DNA of 64,000 nucleotides, from NCBI GenBank assembly GCA_963575745.1, contig CAUYUJ010001337.1:421150-485149 (forward strand). The letters run 5' to 3'. Of the stretch, positions 20,512 to 30,717 are shown in pieces. Numbering within the stretch: position 1 is the stretch's first letter; each line of letters starts with the position of its first letter. Below the pieces are notes generated by a model that saw nothing but the letters and a program-made list of their open reading frames with translations, did no database searches and was not told the DNA's origin. A program made the translations under genes and the position numbers. This DNA comes from Prorocentrum cordatum. Lineage: Eukaryota > Sar > Dinophyceae > Prorocentrales > Prorocentraceae.

Positions 20512-22743
20512 TTGTACACGGCTACATACGCCAAGAACCCCGACGGTGAACTGTGTCACGTACACAGAGTCAAAGACATCATCATCCCCGACGGCAAGTT
20601 CACCTACCCAGTGAAAGAGGGTACCCTGCGACATCACAACCCAGAGGCACACGACGAGGTCAAGGCATCTATTTCTCGCCCCTTGGGCGACAAACCTATG
20701 CCCGAGCCTCCACTTGCCTACCCTAAAGAATGGGATGATCCTTCTATGATGACGGTGGACGATAACATCGCTGATGCCCACCCATCGGCCTCTGAGGTTG
20801 CTGCACCAGCGCCGGAGCCCGACTACTGGGAACAGCGTGGATATTGCGTCATCAGACATATACGTACTCCACGCAGGAAATTGTTCATACCAACAGACGA
20901 AGTTATGAACATACCTGTACCTGTTGATCAGCTCGACGTGACACGAGACTTCGAGACGACTTCTACCTTCGACGGAGAAAGTGCCGTTCGCGATGTTTGG
21001 GACGGTGTCAGCGCCAACGACCACCGGGAGTTGAGTGAGCCTTGGACCGGCTTGGTTCGATTCTACGAGCTCCCTAAAATGCTGCCAGACGGCAAAATGG
21101 TGGTCCGTGGCCGCGAGACACGCGTGCAGACTACTACGCGCCCTGACCACATTCTTCCCGAGCATTTGAAACCTTTATCTCGTGGACAGCAAAAGAAAGA
21201 GATCGAGTACGCCGAAGATGTCAAACGAGCTCGTGAGATTCGCGACCGAGCTGCACTTCGAGCGTGGACACGACAGGACAAACAAGCCAAACATTTCCGT
21301 ACCACTACAGCTGGCGGACCCACATGGAATACTGTGGAACGACGGATTACGTACGATACCGACAGCGGCGCTGTCATCCGTGACGAGGACGTCAAGGGCG
21401 TGACCAACAAAGAGATTCTGTATGCCAAACTACCTGGTGGACCACGTGACATTACTACGGTATTATACTACCGCCAACCCCCACCACAGCATGCTGGAAT
21501 CGCACGTGCCTTGGTACTTGTCGACAGTGAGGGGAACGACTTCGGGACCGTGAACCCGCTTACACGCAAGTTCACCCCGTCGGTAGCAGTGCCCACTATG
21601 CCACGTGAGCTGACATACACACCGGCACACAGTGACAAGATTCCTGATTCCTCGTGGGCACGCCCGGCCCTTGTTACCAGAAATTTGAGTGAGAAAGAAG
21701 TTGCCGCAGAACCACGTGCACAGGATGCCCTACGAAAAGAATACGAGCGACTTGAGAAGAAGCAAGCGTGTATGTTGGAGATTGTTGCAGAAAAAGCTGA
21801 TATTGAATCACAGGCGATTCGTACTGGGACGAAAGTTCATTTCTTCAACATCTTGGAGCTATCTTCAGTCAAACATGAGGAACTTCCTCAAGATCTACGT
21901 AAGTTCAAGGGCCGAGTGGTGGTTCAGGGCAATACAGGCAAAGATGAAACTGGTTTGGCTGCCATATTCGCCGACGCCGCATCCAGTGCTTCGCATATCG
22001 AGGCTTCCAAACTTTGTGATGCCACTGCATTATTGCCACAATACGCGGGCGAACACAGTGATGCACCTGGAGCATACACGCAGGCATTGTTATACGGCGA
22101 CGGACGAATCGACCCAGCCGATACTTGGATTACCATACCCAAGTGGCGCCAACCTACATCTTGGTCCAAATGCAAGAATCCCGTGTGCCGATTACGATTG
22201 GCGCTCTACGGACATCATCTCGCAGGTGTCTTTTGGGAACGAAAGTGTCGCACATGCTTGGAAAGTGTTGGATTTGAGCTTATTCCAGGCTGGGAATGCG
22301 TGTGGAGACACAATAAACTGGGACTGATACTGTCAGTATATGTGGACGACTTCAAATTAGCAGGCCCAGCCATTAATTTACAAGCCGGCTGGGATTATAT
22401 CCGCAAAAGCGGCATTGATTTGGATCCGCCTACTCCATACTCTCAATACCTTGGCTGTGGACAACAAGCATATGACGTACCGCGGAACATCTTTGACACA
22501 AGAATGTCTACCATTCGACCTATGTTGCCTGCACACAGTGATAAAGATTACCATACAGCCAAACAAGTTGGTGGAATACGACATGACATGCTTGGTTTTA
22601 CTGATCAGTGTATTGAGCGGTACCTGGAATGCGCTTCCAAGCGCGCCCAGGGACCAGGGTCACGTCGGAAGCGACCCGACTCGCCGAGGACTTCGCGATC
22701 CAAATCGCCTAGCTCCTCCCGGGTCGGTCGCAAGACCCACTAG
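20512..22743 (+). CDS. rt: Copia-type reverse transcriptase
   Basis: Same frame as the integrase, 743 codons. The first 400 are a linker of unknown role. RT motifs follow: KFKGRVVVQGN (about 21905), SDAPGAYTQALLYG with the first catalytic Asp (about 22060), LRLALYGHHLAGVFWE (about 22190), and LSVYVDDFKLAG (about 22330-22365) with the Y-V-D-D active site. The ALYG and YVDD boxes are hallmarks of Ty1/copia RT. Near 22640 the frame turns Ser/Arg-rich and stops at a TAG at 22741-22743, while the adjacent frame carries the connection and RNase H. Catalytic residues are present in this domain. Confidence 0.9.
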   Translation: MYTATYAKNPDGELCHVHRVKDIIIPDGKFTYPVKEGTLRHHNPEAHDEVKASISRPLGDKPMPEPPLAYPKEWDDPSMMTVDDNIADAHPSASEVAAPAPEPDYWEQRGYCVIRHIRTPRRKLFIPTDEVMNIPVPVDQLDVTRDFETTSTFDGESAVRDVWDGVSANDHRELSEPWTGLVRFYELPKMLPDGKMVVRGRETRVQTTTRPDHILPEHLKPLSRGQQKKEIEYAEDVKRAREIRDRAALRAWTRQDKQAKHFRTTTAGGPTWNTVERRITYDTDSGAVIRDEDVKGVTNKEILYAKLPGGPRDITTVLYYRQPPPQHAGIARALVLVDSEGNDFGTVNPLTRKFTPSVAVPTMPRELTYTPAHSDKIPDSSWARPALVTRNLSEKEVAAEPRAQDALRKEYERLEKKQACMLEIVAEKADIESQAIRTGTKVHFFNILELSSVKHEELPQDLRKFKGRVVVQGNTGKDETGLAAIFADAASSASHIEASKLCDATALLPQYAGEHSDAPGAYTQALLYGDGRIDPADTWITIPKWRQPTSWSKCKNPVCRLRLALYGHHLAGVFWERKCRTCLESVGFELIPGWECVWRHNKLGLILSVYVDDFKLAGPAINLQAGWDYIRKSGIDLDPPTPYSQYLGCGQQAYDVPRNIFDTRMSTIRPMLPAHSDKDYHTAKQVGGIRHDMLGFTDQCIERYLECASKRAQGPGSRRKRPDSPRTSRSKSPSSSRVGRKTH

Positions 22744-23878
22744 CGTGCTCAACGCACGGCCGCGATCATCCAGCCCAGCTAGATCAGTCGACAAACCTTC
22801 CACTACGACAGAATCAACGACAGTTACATACGATGACCTACCCGACGCCGAGACTCCCGGCATCGAGGACACCTCCTTCGCTGAGTCAGACTATTCCGAC
22901 GAGGGTATCCTCGGCCAGGACGCGGCGAGTGTATTGATGAAGATTCTCTACCTGGCACGTTGCTGTCGTTTCGATCTTTTACATCCAGTATGTATGCTAG
23001 CCAGAGAGATTACCAAATGGAATACCACGTGTGATAAACGTCTACATCGGTTGAAATGCTACATCAAAACGACGCGTACTCATTGTTTACATGGATGGAT
23101 AGGCGATTCCCCAGACAAGCTATCCATCATGCTCTTCACTGACGCCTCGTTCGCCGATTGCATTACCTCCTCCAAGTCCACTACCGGCGTCTTCGCCGCG
23201 CTTGTTGGACCTAACACGTTCTTCCCGGTCAGTGCTGTGTGCAAGAAACGAACGGTCGTATCGCACTCATCCACAGAGTCCGAGATCGTTGCCCTTGACT
23301 CAGCAGTGCGACTGGAGGGGCTACCACTACTCTCATTCTGGGAGGCCGTGGTGGAGGTTGCCAACACATGCAAAGAGAAGAATACTTGCCTGGGCTGCCG
23401 GGGACGCGCCGACACGGCGACATGTCCGACATTGGCCGCCGAAAAGAAGAGGCGCAAGCCATCGCCTCGCAAGGCGCCCCCTACACGGGGATCTTCTCCT
23501 AGCCGTAGGCAGCTACCGCTGAGGACGGAGACACTTATGCCTCCAAAGAGGCGCACGATATCCCATGAGGGTACCGTGTTGCACGTGGATCCAGAGCCTG
23601 CTCAGGAGAGCAGCTCTCCCAAAGTACATCTCATCGTCCTCGAGGATAACCAGGCCGTGATCAAGATTATCCAAAAGGGACGTGCACCAGCATTTCGTCA
23701 TCTTCACCGTACTCATCGTATAAACCTGGATTGGATATGCGAAACACGCCAACTCGAACATATCGAGCTCAAGTATGTAGGTGCAAAAGAGCAGATTGCA
23801 GATATGATGACCAAACATTTTGAGCCAAAGAAAGCAGACCTCTGGAGGGACCTCTTGGAGCACTCACTCATCTTTCCT
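22744..23878 (+). CDS. rnh: Copia-type RNase H with an internal basic insertion
   Basis: In the frame one base ahead of RT. ASVLMKILYLARCCRFDLLH is the copia 'G-x-L-x-Y-L-x-x-x-R-P-D' connection. RNase H motifs: FTDASFADCITSSKSTTGVF (first Asp, about 23138), TVVSHSSTESEIVALDSAVR (Glu, about 23270), VLEDNQAVIKII (Asp, about 23640), and the end box KEQIADMMTKHFEPKKADLW. Between the second and third motif lies an insertion of roughly 95 codons (about 23355-23625), Cys-containing at first (CLGCRGRADTATC) and then basic Ser/Pro/Arg. No stop interrupts this domain. Confidence 0.88.
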
Positions 23879-25477
23879 GTTACTCCGGTACAATGTGCTC
23901 CAAAGACCCCATGGAGACCACTGCGAGGGCTTCGGAGGCCCGACGGTTTACCTCATATTGCAGAACCTCCAAAAGTGGATGGATGTCCGGAAGTATGCAA
24001 AGTATTACTTACTGAGAAAGAAAAGTGGGGCGAGGTAGGATCAGAATGTGGGATGATGTGTGTTGGACAAGCCAATCACGAGGGCATATGTGCATGCATG
24101 TACCATATCGGTGTTCCTGCTGCAGCTACCGATTCGCGCACACCTCGATTGAGGGCACGTTCACCGCACGGTAGACAACCCCGCCATTCTCCCTCACCTC
24201 CGCATGGTACAGAGAGGTCTAGGACACTTATTGTGCGTTCGAGCCGCAGCAGTTTTACGACCCGGGCTACAAAGCTTACCAGCATCCTGTTCGCCGTGTG
24301 CGAGACGCAATCAAGTGAGATCGGTTATAATCCCGATCCCCCCATCCCCGAGATGGATCAGGCACCGCCGCTCCACCTCGTCGGCTGGCCCATCGGCTAC
24401 GACGCCGAGTACGGCCCGAACGCCAAGGATGATGACCGCGTGGGCTTCACGTACCACGCTCAAGCTGGCCGTCCTCGTGATCCCGAAGATGGCTTTGCAT
24501 ATGTACATCATCGGCGTGCTGGTCGCAGTGCAGAGTTTGATCTCCGTGTACCCGACGAATTCACTATTGTCGAAGTTACCCGCTCCGCGTCCGCTGACGT
24601 GAAGAGTTGGATCGGCGAAGTTGGTGGAGGAGTCGGCGGCAGCGCCAACTGCGAGTACAGTACGACCACGGCTACGCCATGGATACCTTTCATGAGAGCC
24701 ATGTGCATGATCTCCTGTCTCTTCATACGCAATTCTTCTATACAAGAAAACGCTCGTGGCTTACATGATCATTTGCATGCGGTGATTCCAGGCTCACACC
24801 GCAAGTGCCCACCAATGGAGCTCACGACAGTGGTATTGAAGACGGAGTGGATGATGATGCGCAACGATTGGTCAAAAGTTGGCAGTGCATTTCTTGGGCA
24901 ATACGCCGAGGACAGCGTTCACGACACAAGATACTTTTACGGAGATGGGCTTTGTGCGCCTCTTGATGCATACAGTAATGGATTGACACTTCCCAGCTTC
25001 GCTCCGAACCTTGATCGCGCTGCGATCAACCTACCCGTGCGCCCACCTGGCCCAGCCAGGACATCAGATACTGCGGGGCACCGTGGCCATGTTGTCGAAG
25101 ATAACCTTGTTACCGAGGTGAGGGCGTTCTCCGATCTTACCCAGACAAGCAAATTCCGCCGCAAGCTCAGTACGTGGTTGACTGCACGCGGAGGATTTGG
25201 AGGTATCGGATCAAGCCCCAAGACGGTGGCAACACCATCCGATCACCCAGACGGCTGGAAGACCCTACCAGAGTACGACGACAATGTGACGAGCACTTAT
25301 CGTTGGCAACCATACGACGAGGGCTCTGTATTCATAGGCGAGACCCCTACCGTGGTTGACCCTGGTCTTACTCCTGGTAATGATTTTGATCCACTCGAGC
25401 TTGCACAAGCAAAATACAGCGCGTTTTGTGGTGGTCGATTGGTTTCTACTCTCCTCTCAGACAACGGATGGCACTGA
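23879..25477 (+). CDS. ORF-X part 1: unidentified extension downstream of copia RNase H
   Basis: The RNase H frame continues without a stop for about 530 codons. A short Cys-rich stretch (ECGMMCVGQ, ICACMYH) and an SP/RS-rich linker lead to an ATG at 24353 (MDQAPPLHLVGWPIGYDAEY). After it come mixed globular-looking segments, for example WIPFMRAMCMISCLFIRNSS, KCPPMELTTVVLKTEWMMMR and ASKFRRK-like basic helices, ending LLSDNGWH with a TGA at 25475. No domain is recognised. Codon use and GC resemble the pol genes, not the LINE. It may be an extra element ORF (some plant copia elements carry env-like ORFs) or a host gene abutting or fused to the element. Confidence 0.6.
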   Translation, partial: VTPVQCAPKTPWRPLRGLRRPDGLPHIAEPPKVDGCPEVCKVLLTEKEKWGEVGSECGMMCVGQANHEGICACMYHIGVPAAATDSRTPRLRARSPHGRQPRHSPSPPHGTERSRTLIVRSSRSSFTTRATKLTSILFAVCETQSSEIGYNPDPPIPEMDQAPPLHLVGWPIGYDAEYGPNAKDDDRVGFTYHAQAGRPRDPEDGFAYVHHRRAGRSAEFDLRVPDEFTIVEVTRSASADVKSWIGEVGGGVGGSANCEYSTTTATPWIPFMRAMCMISCLFIRNSSIQENARGLHDHLHAVIPGSHRKCPPMELTTVVLKTEWMMMRNDWSKVGSAFLGQYAEDSVHDTRYFYGDGLCAPLDAYSNGLTLPSFAPNLDRAAINLPVRPPGPARTSDTAGHRGHVVEDNLVTEVRAFSDLTQTSKFRRKLSTWLTARGGFGGIGSSPKTVATPSDHPDGWKTLPEYDDNVTSTYRWQPYDEGSVFIGETPTVVDPGLTPGNDFDPLELAQAKYSAFCGGRLVSTLLSDNGWH

Positions 25478-26695
25478 CTCATACAGGAGGATCTGGGACT
25501 TCTCCTGCATCATGCCTTCGGCCCGTCAGGGCACGCATCCAAAGGGGCAAATGTGTACACCGACTCAACATGGATCATGCACCCCAAAAAGGGATCCAAT
25601 ACCGCCAAGCACAAGAAGTACCCCAGCCACGGCATCGACGAGCTCAACAGCCCACGAAAGCGAGACGCTCTGGCTAAAGCGTCAAACGTTGGTCTCGCAC
25701 CTTTATTCATGCCGTGCCTCAATCGCGCGGAATGCATGGGAGGCGCTACCCTCGAGCACTTGTCGACCATTATCCGCGACGACATCATGATGTGGGCATT
25801 CTCTTTTGGCAATTAGAAAGAATGGTTCAAACAGAACGACACGCCGATTGGCCAGGACTGTATTCTATTGCCAGAGGCTGGTGGCGACACCCGCTGTGAT
25901 ATGGCACATCTCCGTGATCAGCGCACGCAGGCACAGGAGGACCGTATCACAGCTATCCTCGCAAACCAGTTCGGGTCCACTCTCGAGCAGCGCAATTTGA
26001 CCACCATGATCCGCAATGCCAGGGGCCTGATGATGATGAACGACAATGCTTCTATCAAAGAGTGGCGTAAACTGAATGAGGTCCTCTGGGAGTATTGGGC
26101 TAATGACTTTCCTGCATTCGTGAAACAGAGGCATTATTGCAGAGGCATCCACGCCATGGTGGTCCGGAGTGCAAACGATATTGCATGTGCCGACCACGGA
26201 CAGAATACGGTGGACATGCGTCGCCATGAGGATCGTGCTCCTACTTCCGTGCGCGAGCTCATGAAGATGGAGTGCGAGGGCGGCGTCCCGACGCTTATGC
26301 CAGTACACGTACAAGTGGATTTATCACGTTTTATTGACGCGATGCAGTACTTCCGTTGTCCTACGGTCATGGGGCCAGGCAAAGCGGCACAATGGGGCGT
26401 ACACCCGAACTTTGATTACCACACGGGCGATTTGATCAAGACGATGCAATCGCGTGATATTACAGTTCTTCCATCAGATCATTGGGTAGATGCGTATGAC
26501 AGAATTACGCCTCAGGCTTGGCATGCGAAACAGAACAATCACAATTTGGCGATGTTTACGACACAGTTCTGTGATGCAGTATGCTATCGTAATTTCTGTG
26601 CATTGATTCAGTCATTACCATCTCAGCCGTATACATTCAGACCTCATATCATGACTCCAGTCACGGACGCACGGGCCTACATACAGGCCAAAGAG
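25478..26695 (+). CDS. ORF-X part 2: unidentified, same frame, one further stop
   Basis: The same frame continues past the TGA at 25475 and a TAG at 25814. It stays clearly protein-like: SKGANVYTDSTWIMHPKKGS, IIRDDIMMWAFSF, SIKEWRKLNEVLWEYWANDF, LMPVHVQVDLSRFIDAMQYF and MFTTQFCDAVCYRNFCALIQ. The two stops are at the spots expected for single-base changes in a long ORF. Near 26690-26710 composition jumps abruptly to very GC-rich LINE sequence, and the LINE's open frame happens to be in phase. Function unknown. Confidence 0.6.
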
Positions 26696-26724
26696 ATCAC
26701 GGGCCTCGACGACACGAACGCCAT

Positions 26725-27529
26725 GGACGAGGACGCGGGGATGCCGCTGGCCGAGCGCCGCCGGCGAGCTGCGCTGGAGGAGGCTGCTGCTTCTGCTACT
26801 GCCCGCGCGGGCGCCCAGCCTCCGGCCATGCAGGCAGAGGGAGGCGCCGGGCACGCTGCGGAGCCAGCCGCTGCTGCCCTGCCGCCGCAGGCTGCGCAGC
26901 CGCCGCCGCCAGCCCCCGCCGCGCCCCGCCCTGCAGCCCGGCGGCGGGCCCGCGTCTACTGCCCAGTGCCCGGCTGCCCGCGCGCCGATCCTGCCGCCTC
27001 GCCAGGGTGGTCCTGCCAGGAGAGCATGAGGGTCCACTTGAATGAGCACGCGGCGGGCCGCTACCCCAACCTGCCGCCCGTCCCGCAGGAGTTCCTTGAC
27101 CAACACGCCCTCGGCCAATGCTCGGTTTGTCAGCGGTTCCTGAGCCTTCGCTACCAGGGAGTGTGCCCCAGGTGCCGGCCAGCGGCGCGTGCAGCTGCCG
27201 CCGCGGCTCCCCGGGCCCCTCTGGCCGACGCTGGCGACGCGGCCGGCCAGCCAGGGCTCCCTTCGCTGCGGACCGTCTTCTCCAGCCGCGCCGGCACGAG
27301 GCGCCACGTGCCAAAGGGGGCCAGGGCGTTGTGGGCGCAGTGCTTGGTGCAGGCCGTGGCGTTGGCGGTCCACCACAACACCGAAGCAGCTTGGGTCCAA
27401 CTTGCCATGCTGCCCAAGTGCGTGCTGCGCCCACACAGCCGCGGAGGCCGAGGCAGCCGGAACGCCAGCGAGCAGGAAGCGAAGGACCTTTGCCGCCGCT
27501 GGCTGGAGGGAGAGCGCCAGACGCTCTGA
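26725..27529 (+). CDS. LINE ORF, N-terminal zinc-finger region
   Basis: A first ATG in the GC-rich part is at about 26723 (MDEDAGMPLAERRRRAALEE). An Ala/Pro-rich linker follows, then a C2H2 finger (CPVPGC ... MRVHLNEH, about 26960-27045) and a C-x2-C ... C-x2-C pair (CSVCQRF, GVCPRC, about 27118-27178). The end carries AWVQLAMLPKCVLRPHSRGG and LCRRWLEGERQTL, where a TGA at 27527-27529 cuts the frame; the RT part continues in the same frame. In R2-type elements N-terminal fingers bind target DNA; the same job is inferred here. Confidence 0.75.
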
Positions 27530-30142
27530 GCGGAGACAACAGAGCGGCGCCAGACAGGGGGAACGGACAAGGCGACTCACCGAGCGCAGCGCTGCCTCGA
27601 CTTGGCTTCGGAGGGGCTCTACTCGAAAAGCTGCGCTTCGCTGACGTCGGAGCCGCCCGTGTCCGTCGCGCCGGCCGTCGTGGACGAGATGAGCCGCAAA
27701 CACCCCCGCAGCCAGCAGCCGGTTGTGGACCCGGCTAGCCTGCCTGCTGTCCACGCGGCCGCCGCAGCCCAGGTCGACGTCTCAGTCGTGCAAAAGGAAG
27801 TGCGGGCCTTCCCCAAGGGTTCGGCCGCCGGCCCCACTGGCCTGCGCCCGCAACACCTGCAGGACGCCCTGGCGACGGCAGCCCACAGGGACGAGGTCGT
27901 CGAGCAGCTCGCTGGTCTCGTCAACGTGCTCGCGCGCGGCCAGGCCCCGGCGGCGGTCGCGGCTTACTTCGCTGGGGCTTCGCTGGTGGCTCTCCCGAAG
28001 AACGACGGCGGCCTCCGCCCGGTGGCCGTCGGCGAGACACTCCGCCGCCTGGTGGGCAAGTGCCTCTGCAAGGAGGTCGCCGAGGCCGCCCGCGACCGCC
28101 TGGCGCCCCTCCAGGTCGGCGTCGCTGTCCCGGGAGGCGCGGAGGCGGCGATCCACGCGGCCAGGCAGTGGTTCACGCGCAACCGGGGCGACAGGGACAA
28201 AGTCTTCGTGAAGTTAGACCTCTCGAACGCTTTCAACACCTTGGACCGGAGAGCCATCCTCCGGGCAGTGCACGAGGACTTTCCCGCGCTGGCACCCTGG
28301 GCGGACTGGTGCTACGGCAGGCCCTCGCTACTCTTCCTCGGCAAGCTGCGCCCCGAGTGCGGCGTCCAGCAGGGCGACCCGCTTGGCCCGCTGCTCTTTT
28401 CCCTGGCACTCCAACGCTGCGCCGAGACGGCGGGCCGCAGCCTCAGGGAGCTCGCGCAGGACGCTGGCTTGGACCTCGTCTTCTTCTACTTGGATGACGG
28501 CTGCGTGGCGGGCGACAGACAGGCCGTGTCTCGCTTCCTGCGCCTCGTCGTGGCCGAACTCGCAGCTGTCGGCCTCAACCTCAGCACGGGGCCGGGCAAG
28601 TGCGAGGTTGTCCTGGCGGCGGGGGCGGACAGCAACGCGTCCGCAGCGGATTTCCCACCGGGCTTCCGACTGCGCTCCGACGGCTGCTTTGAGCTCCTCG
28701 GCGCGCCCATCGGGAGCGACGGTTTCTGCCGCCAGCACACGCAGGAACGAGTCAAGAAGGCGGCGGAGCTCCTGGGCGCACTGGCCGGCTTGGAGGACGC
28801 GCAGGTGGCTCTCCACCTTCTCCGGCAGTGTGGCTCCTACTGCAAGCTCGGCTACTCGGCGCGCGTGGTGCCGCCCTCCGCCCACACCGAGGCCCTCTTG
28901 GAGATGGACGCCGCCGTGCGCTCCTGCCTGGAACAGCTGGCCTGCGCCTCCCTCACCGAGGACTCCTGGGCCCAAGCGCAGCTGAAACTGAACGAGGGCG
29001 GCCTGGGGCTGCGCTCCGCCGAGAAGCACTCGCCGGCGGCCTACCTCTCCTCGCGCGCCAAGAGCAGCGAACTCTGCCGGTCCATGTACGCGGGCTACGC
29101 GGACGACGACGCGGGCGACGCCGGGGCCCTGACCGCGGCGCTCCAGACCCACAACGCCAGCGTGGCCGAGGCAGCCCGCGCCGCGCGCTTCGACTGGGAG
29201 ACGCACGCCAGCCAGAAGGCTCTCTCGGACCAGGTCGACGACGCCGCGCGCGCCGCCCTCTGGAACCGCTCCACGCCCGCGACGCGCGCTCACCTCGCCC
29301 TGGTGGCCGCGCCCGGCGCCAGCGCGCACCTGCAGGCGCCCCCCAGCGAGGCGCTTGGCACAGCGGTCCCGCACGGCCTGATGCAGATCGGGATAAAGAG
29401 ACGGCTCCGGGTTCAGCTGATGGACGAAGAGGTTTTCTGCCCAGCGTGCGGAGAAGTCATGGACGTGTACTGCGACCACGCCTTGACGTGCGCCTGCCAG
29501 GGCGACCGCACGCGCCGCCACAGCAAGCTGCGGAACGGCACCTTCTTCGCCGCCCAGGCCGCCGGCTTCTCGGGGGCGGAGCTGGAGCGGCCCGGACTGC
29601 TTCCGCCGCGGGCGCCTGGCGAGGGGCCGAGCGCCGAGGAGCCAGACGGCGACGGACTAGACAACGACGACCGCCGGCCGGCGGATGTCTACGTCCCCCG
29701 ATGGCGCGCCGGGCTCCCAGCCGCCCTTGACTTCGCGGTGACGTCGAGCTTGCGCGCAGACCTCATCGCGCACTCCGCCGCCGACCCGGCCGCCGCCCTC
29801 GACCGGTACGAGGGGCACAAGCGGCAGCGCCAAGGCACGGCGCAGGCCTGCCGCGACGCCGACCTCACCTTCATTCCGATGGTGGTGGAGGCGCACGGCG
29901 GGAGCTGGGGCGGCGAGGCGCGACGCGCCTTCGCCGTGCTGGCCAAGCGCGCTGCCGACGCGCGCGGGGAGGAGGCCGCCAGCACGGCGGACAGGATGGC
30001 CCAGCGACTCTCGATCTCCCTGCACAGGGAGAACGCGCGGGCCATCCTGCAGCGCCTGCAGCGCCCGCGGCCAGGTGCGACCCCGGCCCGCCTGGCGGCG
30101 GCGTCGGCGGTGGAGGCGGCGGCGGCGGCGGCCGGCGCGTGA
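27530..30142 (+). CDS. LINE reverse transcriptase with C-terminal RLE endonuclease
   Basis: Continues in frame after the TGA at 27527; the first ATG is at 27689. RT motifs: SAAGPTGLRPQHLQDAL, VALPKNDGGLRPVAVGETLR, VKLDLSNAFNTLDRRAIL (motif A), GVQQGDPLGPLLFSLAL (motif B) and FFYLDDGCVAGD (motif C, about 28485). Thumb-like sequence follows. A knuckle C-x2-C-x9-H-x3-C lies at 29438-29491. RLE-type endonuclease signatures come next: RRPADVYVP, AALDFAVTS, GHKRQRQGTA and FIPMVVEAHGGSWGGEA, the R/KPD ... D ... K order. Enzyme role: nick target DNA and prime cDNA from the nick. No stop interrupts RT or RLE. Confidence 0.88.
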   Translation, partial: AETTERRQTGGTDKATHRAQRCLDLASEGLYSKSCASLTSEPPVSVAPAVVDEMSRKHPRSQQPVVDPASLPAVHAAAAAQVDVSVVQKEVRAFPKGSAAGPTGLRPQHLQDALATAAHRDEVVEQLAGLVNVLARGQAPAAVAAYFAGASLVALPKNDGGLRPVAVGETLRRLVGKCLCKEVAEAARDRLAPLQVGVAVPGGAEAAIHAARQWFTRNRGDRDKVFVKLDLSNAFNTLDRRAILRAVHEDFPALAPWADWCYGRPSLLFLGKLRPECGVQQGDPLGPLLFSLALQRCAETAGRSLRELAQDAGLDLVFFYLDDGCVAGDRQAVSRFLRLVVAELAAVGLNLSTGPGKCEVVLAAGADSNASAADFPPGFRLRSDGCFELLGAPIGSDGFCRQHTQERVKKAAELLGALAGLEDAQVALHLLRQCGSYCKLGYSARVVPPSAHTEALLEMDAAVRSCLEQLACASLTEDSWAQAQLKLNEGGLGLRSAEKHSPAAYLSSRAKSSELCRSMYAGYADDDAGDAGALTAALQTHNASVAEAARAARFDWETHASQKALSDQVDDAARAALWNRSTPATRAHLALVAAPGASAHLQAPPSEALGTAVPHGLMQIGIKRRLRVQLMDEEVFCPACGEVMDVYCDHALTCACQGDRTRRHSKLRNGTFFAAQAAGFSGAELERPGLLPPRAPGEGPSAEEPDGDGLDNDDRRPADVYVPRWRAGLPAALDFAVTSSLRADLIAHSAADPAAALDRYEGHKRQRQGTAQACRDADLTFIPMVVEAHGGSWGGEARRAFAVLAKRAADARGEEAASTADRMAQRLSISLHRENARAILQRLQRPRPGATPARLAAASAVEAAAAAAGA

Positions 30143-30717
30143 GGCGCCAGGACAGGCGGCGGGCACCGAGGACGACGAGGCGAGGGAGGGCGACCTGGAG
30201 GAGGAGGAGGAAGAGGAGGCTGACGAGGAGGAGGAGGAGCAGCAACAGGAAAACAACAGCACCACGAGGAGGCAGCAGGGCGGCGCTGAGGGAGCCCAGG
30301 AGGAGGAGGAGGAGGAGGAGGAGGAGGAGCACCAGCAGCAGCGGCAGGAGAGCGACGACGAGACCACGAGGAGGCAGCAGGGAGGCGCTGGTGAAGCCCC
30401 GAGGAGGCGGCCAGGACGACGCAAGACGAGCGTCGAGGAGGAGGAGGAGGAGGAGGAGGAGGAGGAGGAGGAGGAGGACGCGCCGGCAGCCGGCGGACAA
30501 GAAGGAGGGCCCGCCCGGCAGCGGCGAGGCCGGCAGCGGCGAGGCCGGCAGCGGCGAGGAGGGCGCCGTGGAGGGCGCGGGCGGTAGGGCCGCGGGCCGC
30601 GGCGAGGGCGGCGAGGGAGGGGCGGCGGCGCCCGAGGGGCCGAGCGAGGAGGAGAGGCGGCAGCTGGAGGTGCTGGCCTGGCGCGGCCCGGACCCCGACG
30701 CCCGCGGGGCCGCGTGA
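30143..30717 (+). CDS. LINE acidic C-terminal tail or 3' region, GAG-repeat driven
   Basis: After the TGA at 30140-30142 a neighbouring frame reads an acidic tail (GTEDDEAREGDLEEEEEEEA) with Glu runs from GAG repeats, then another frame gives EEGAVEGAGGRAAGRG and SEEERRQLEVLAWRGPD up to a TGA at 30715. A 40-bp phrase starting accacgaggaggcagcaggg occurs twice (about 30272 and 30363). Changes in repeat number would shift phase, so a formerly continuous tail is plausible. It may equally be untranslated. Confidence 0.35.
30188..30480. repeat. GAG microsatellite blocks
   Basis: Three (GAG)n blocks, the longest at about 30436-30478, separated by cagcagc-rich spacers. Confidence 0.85.
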
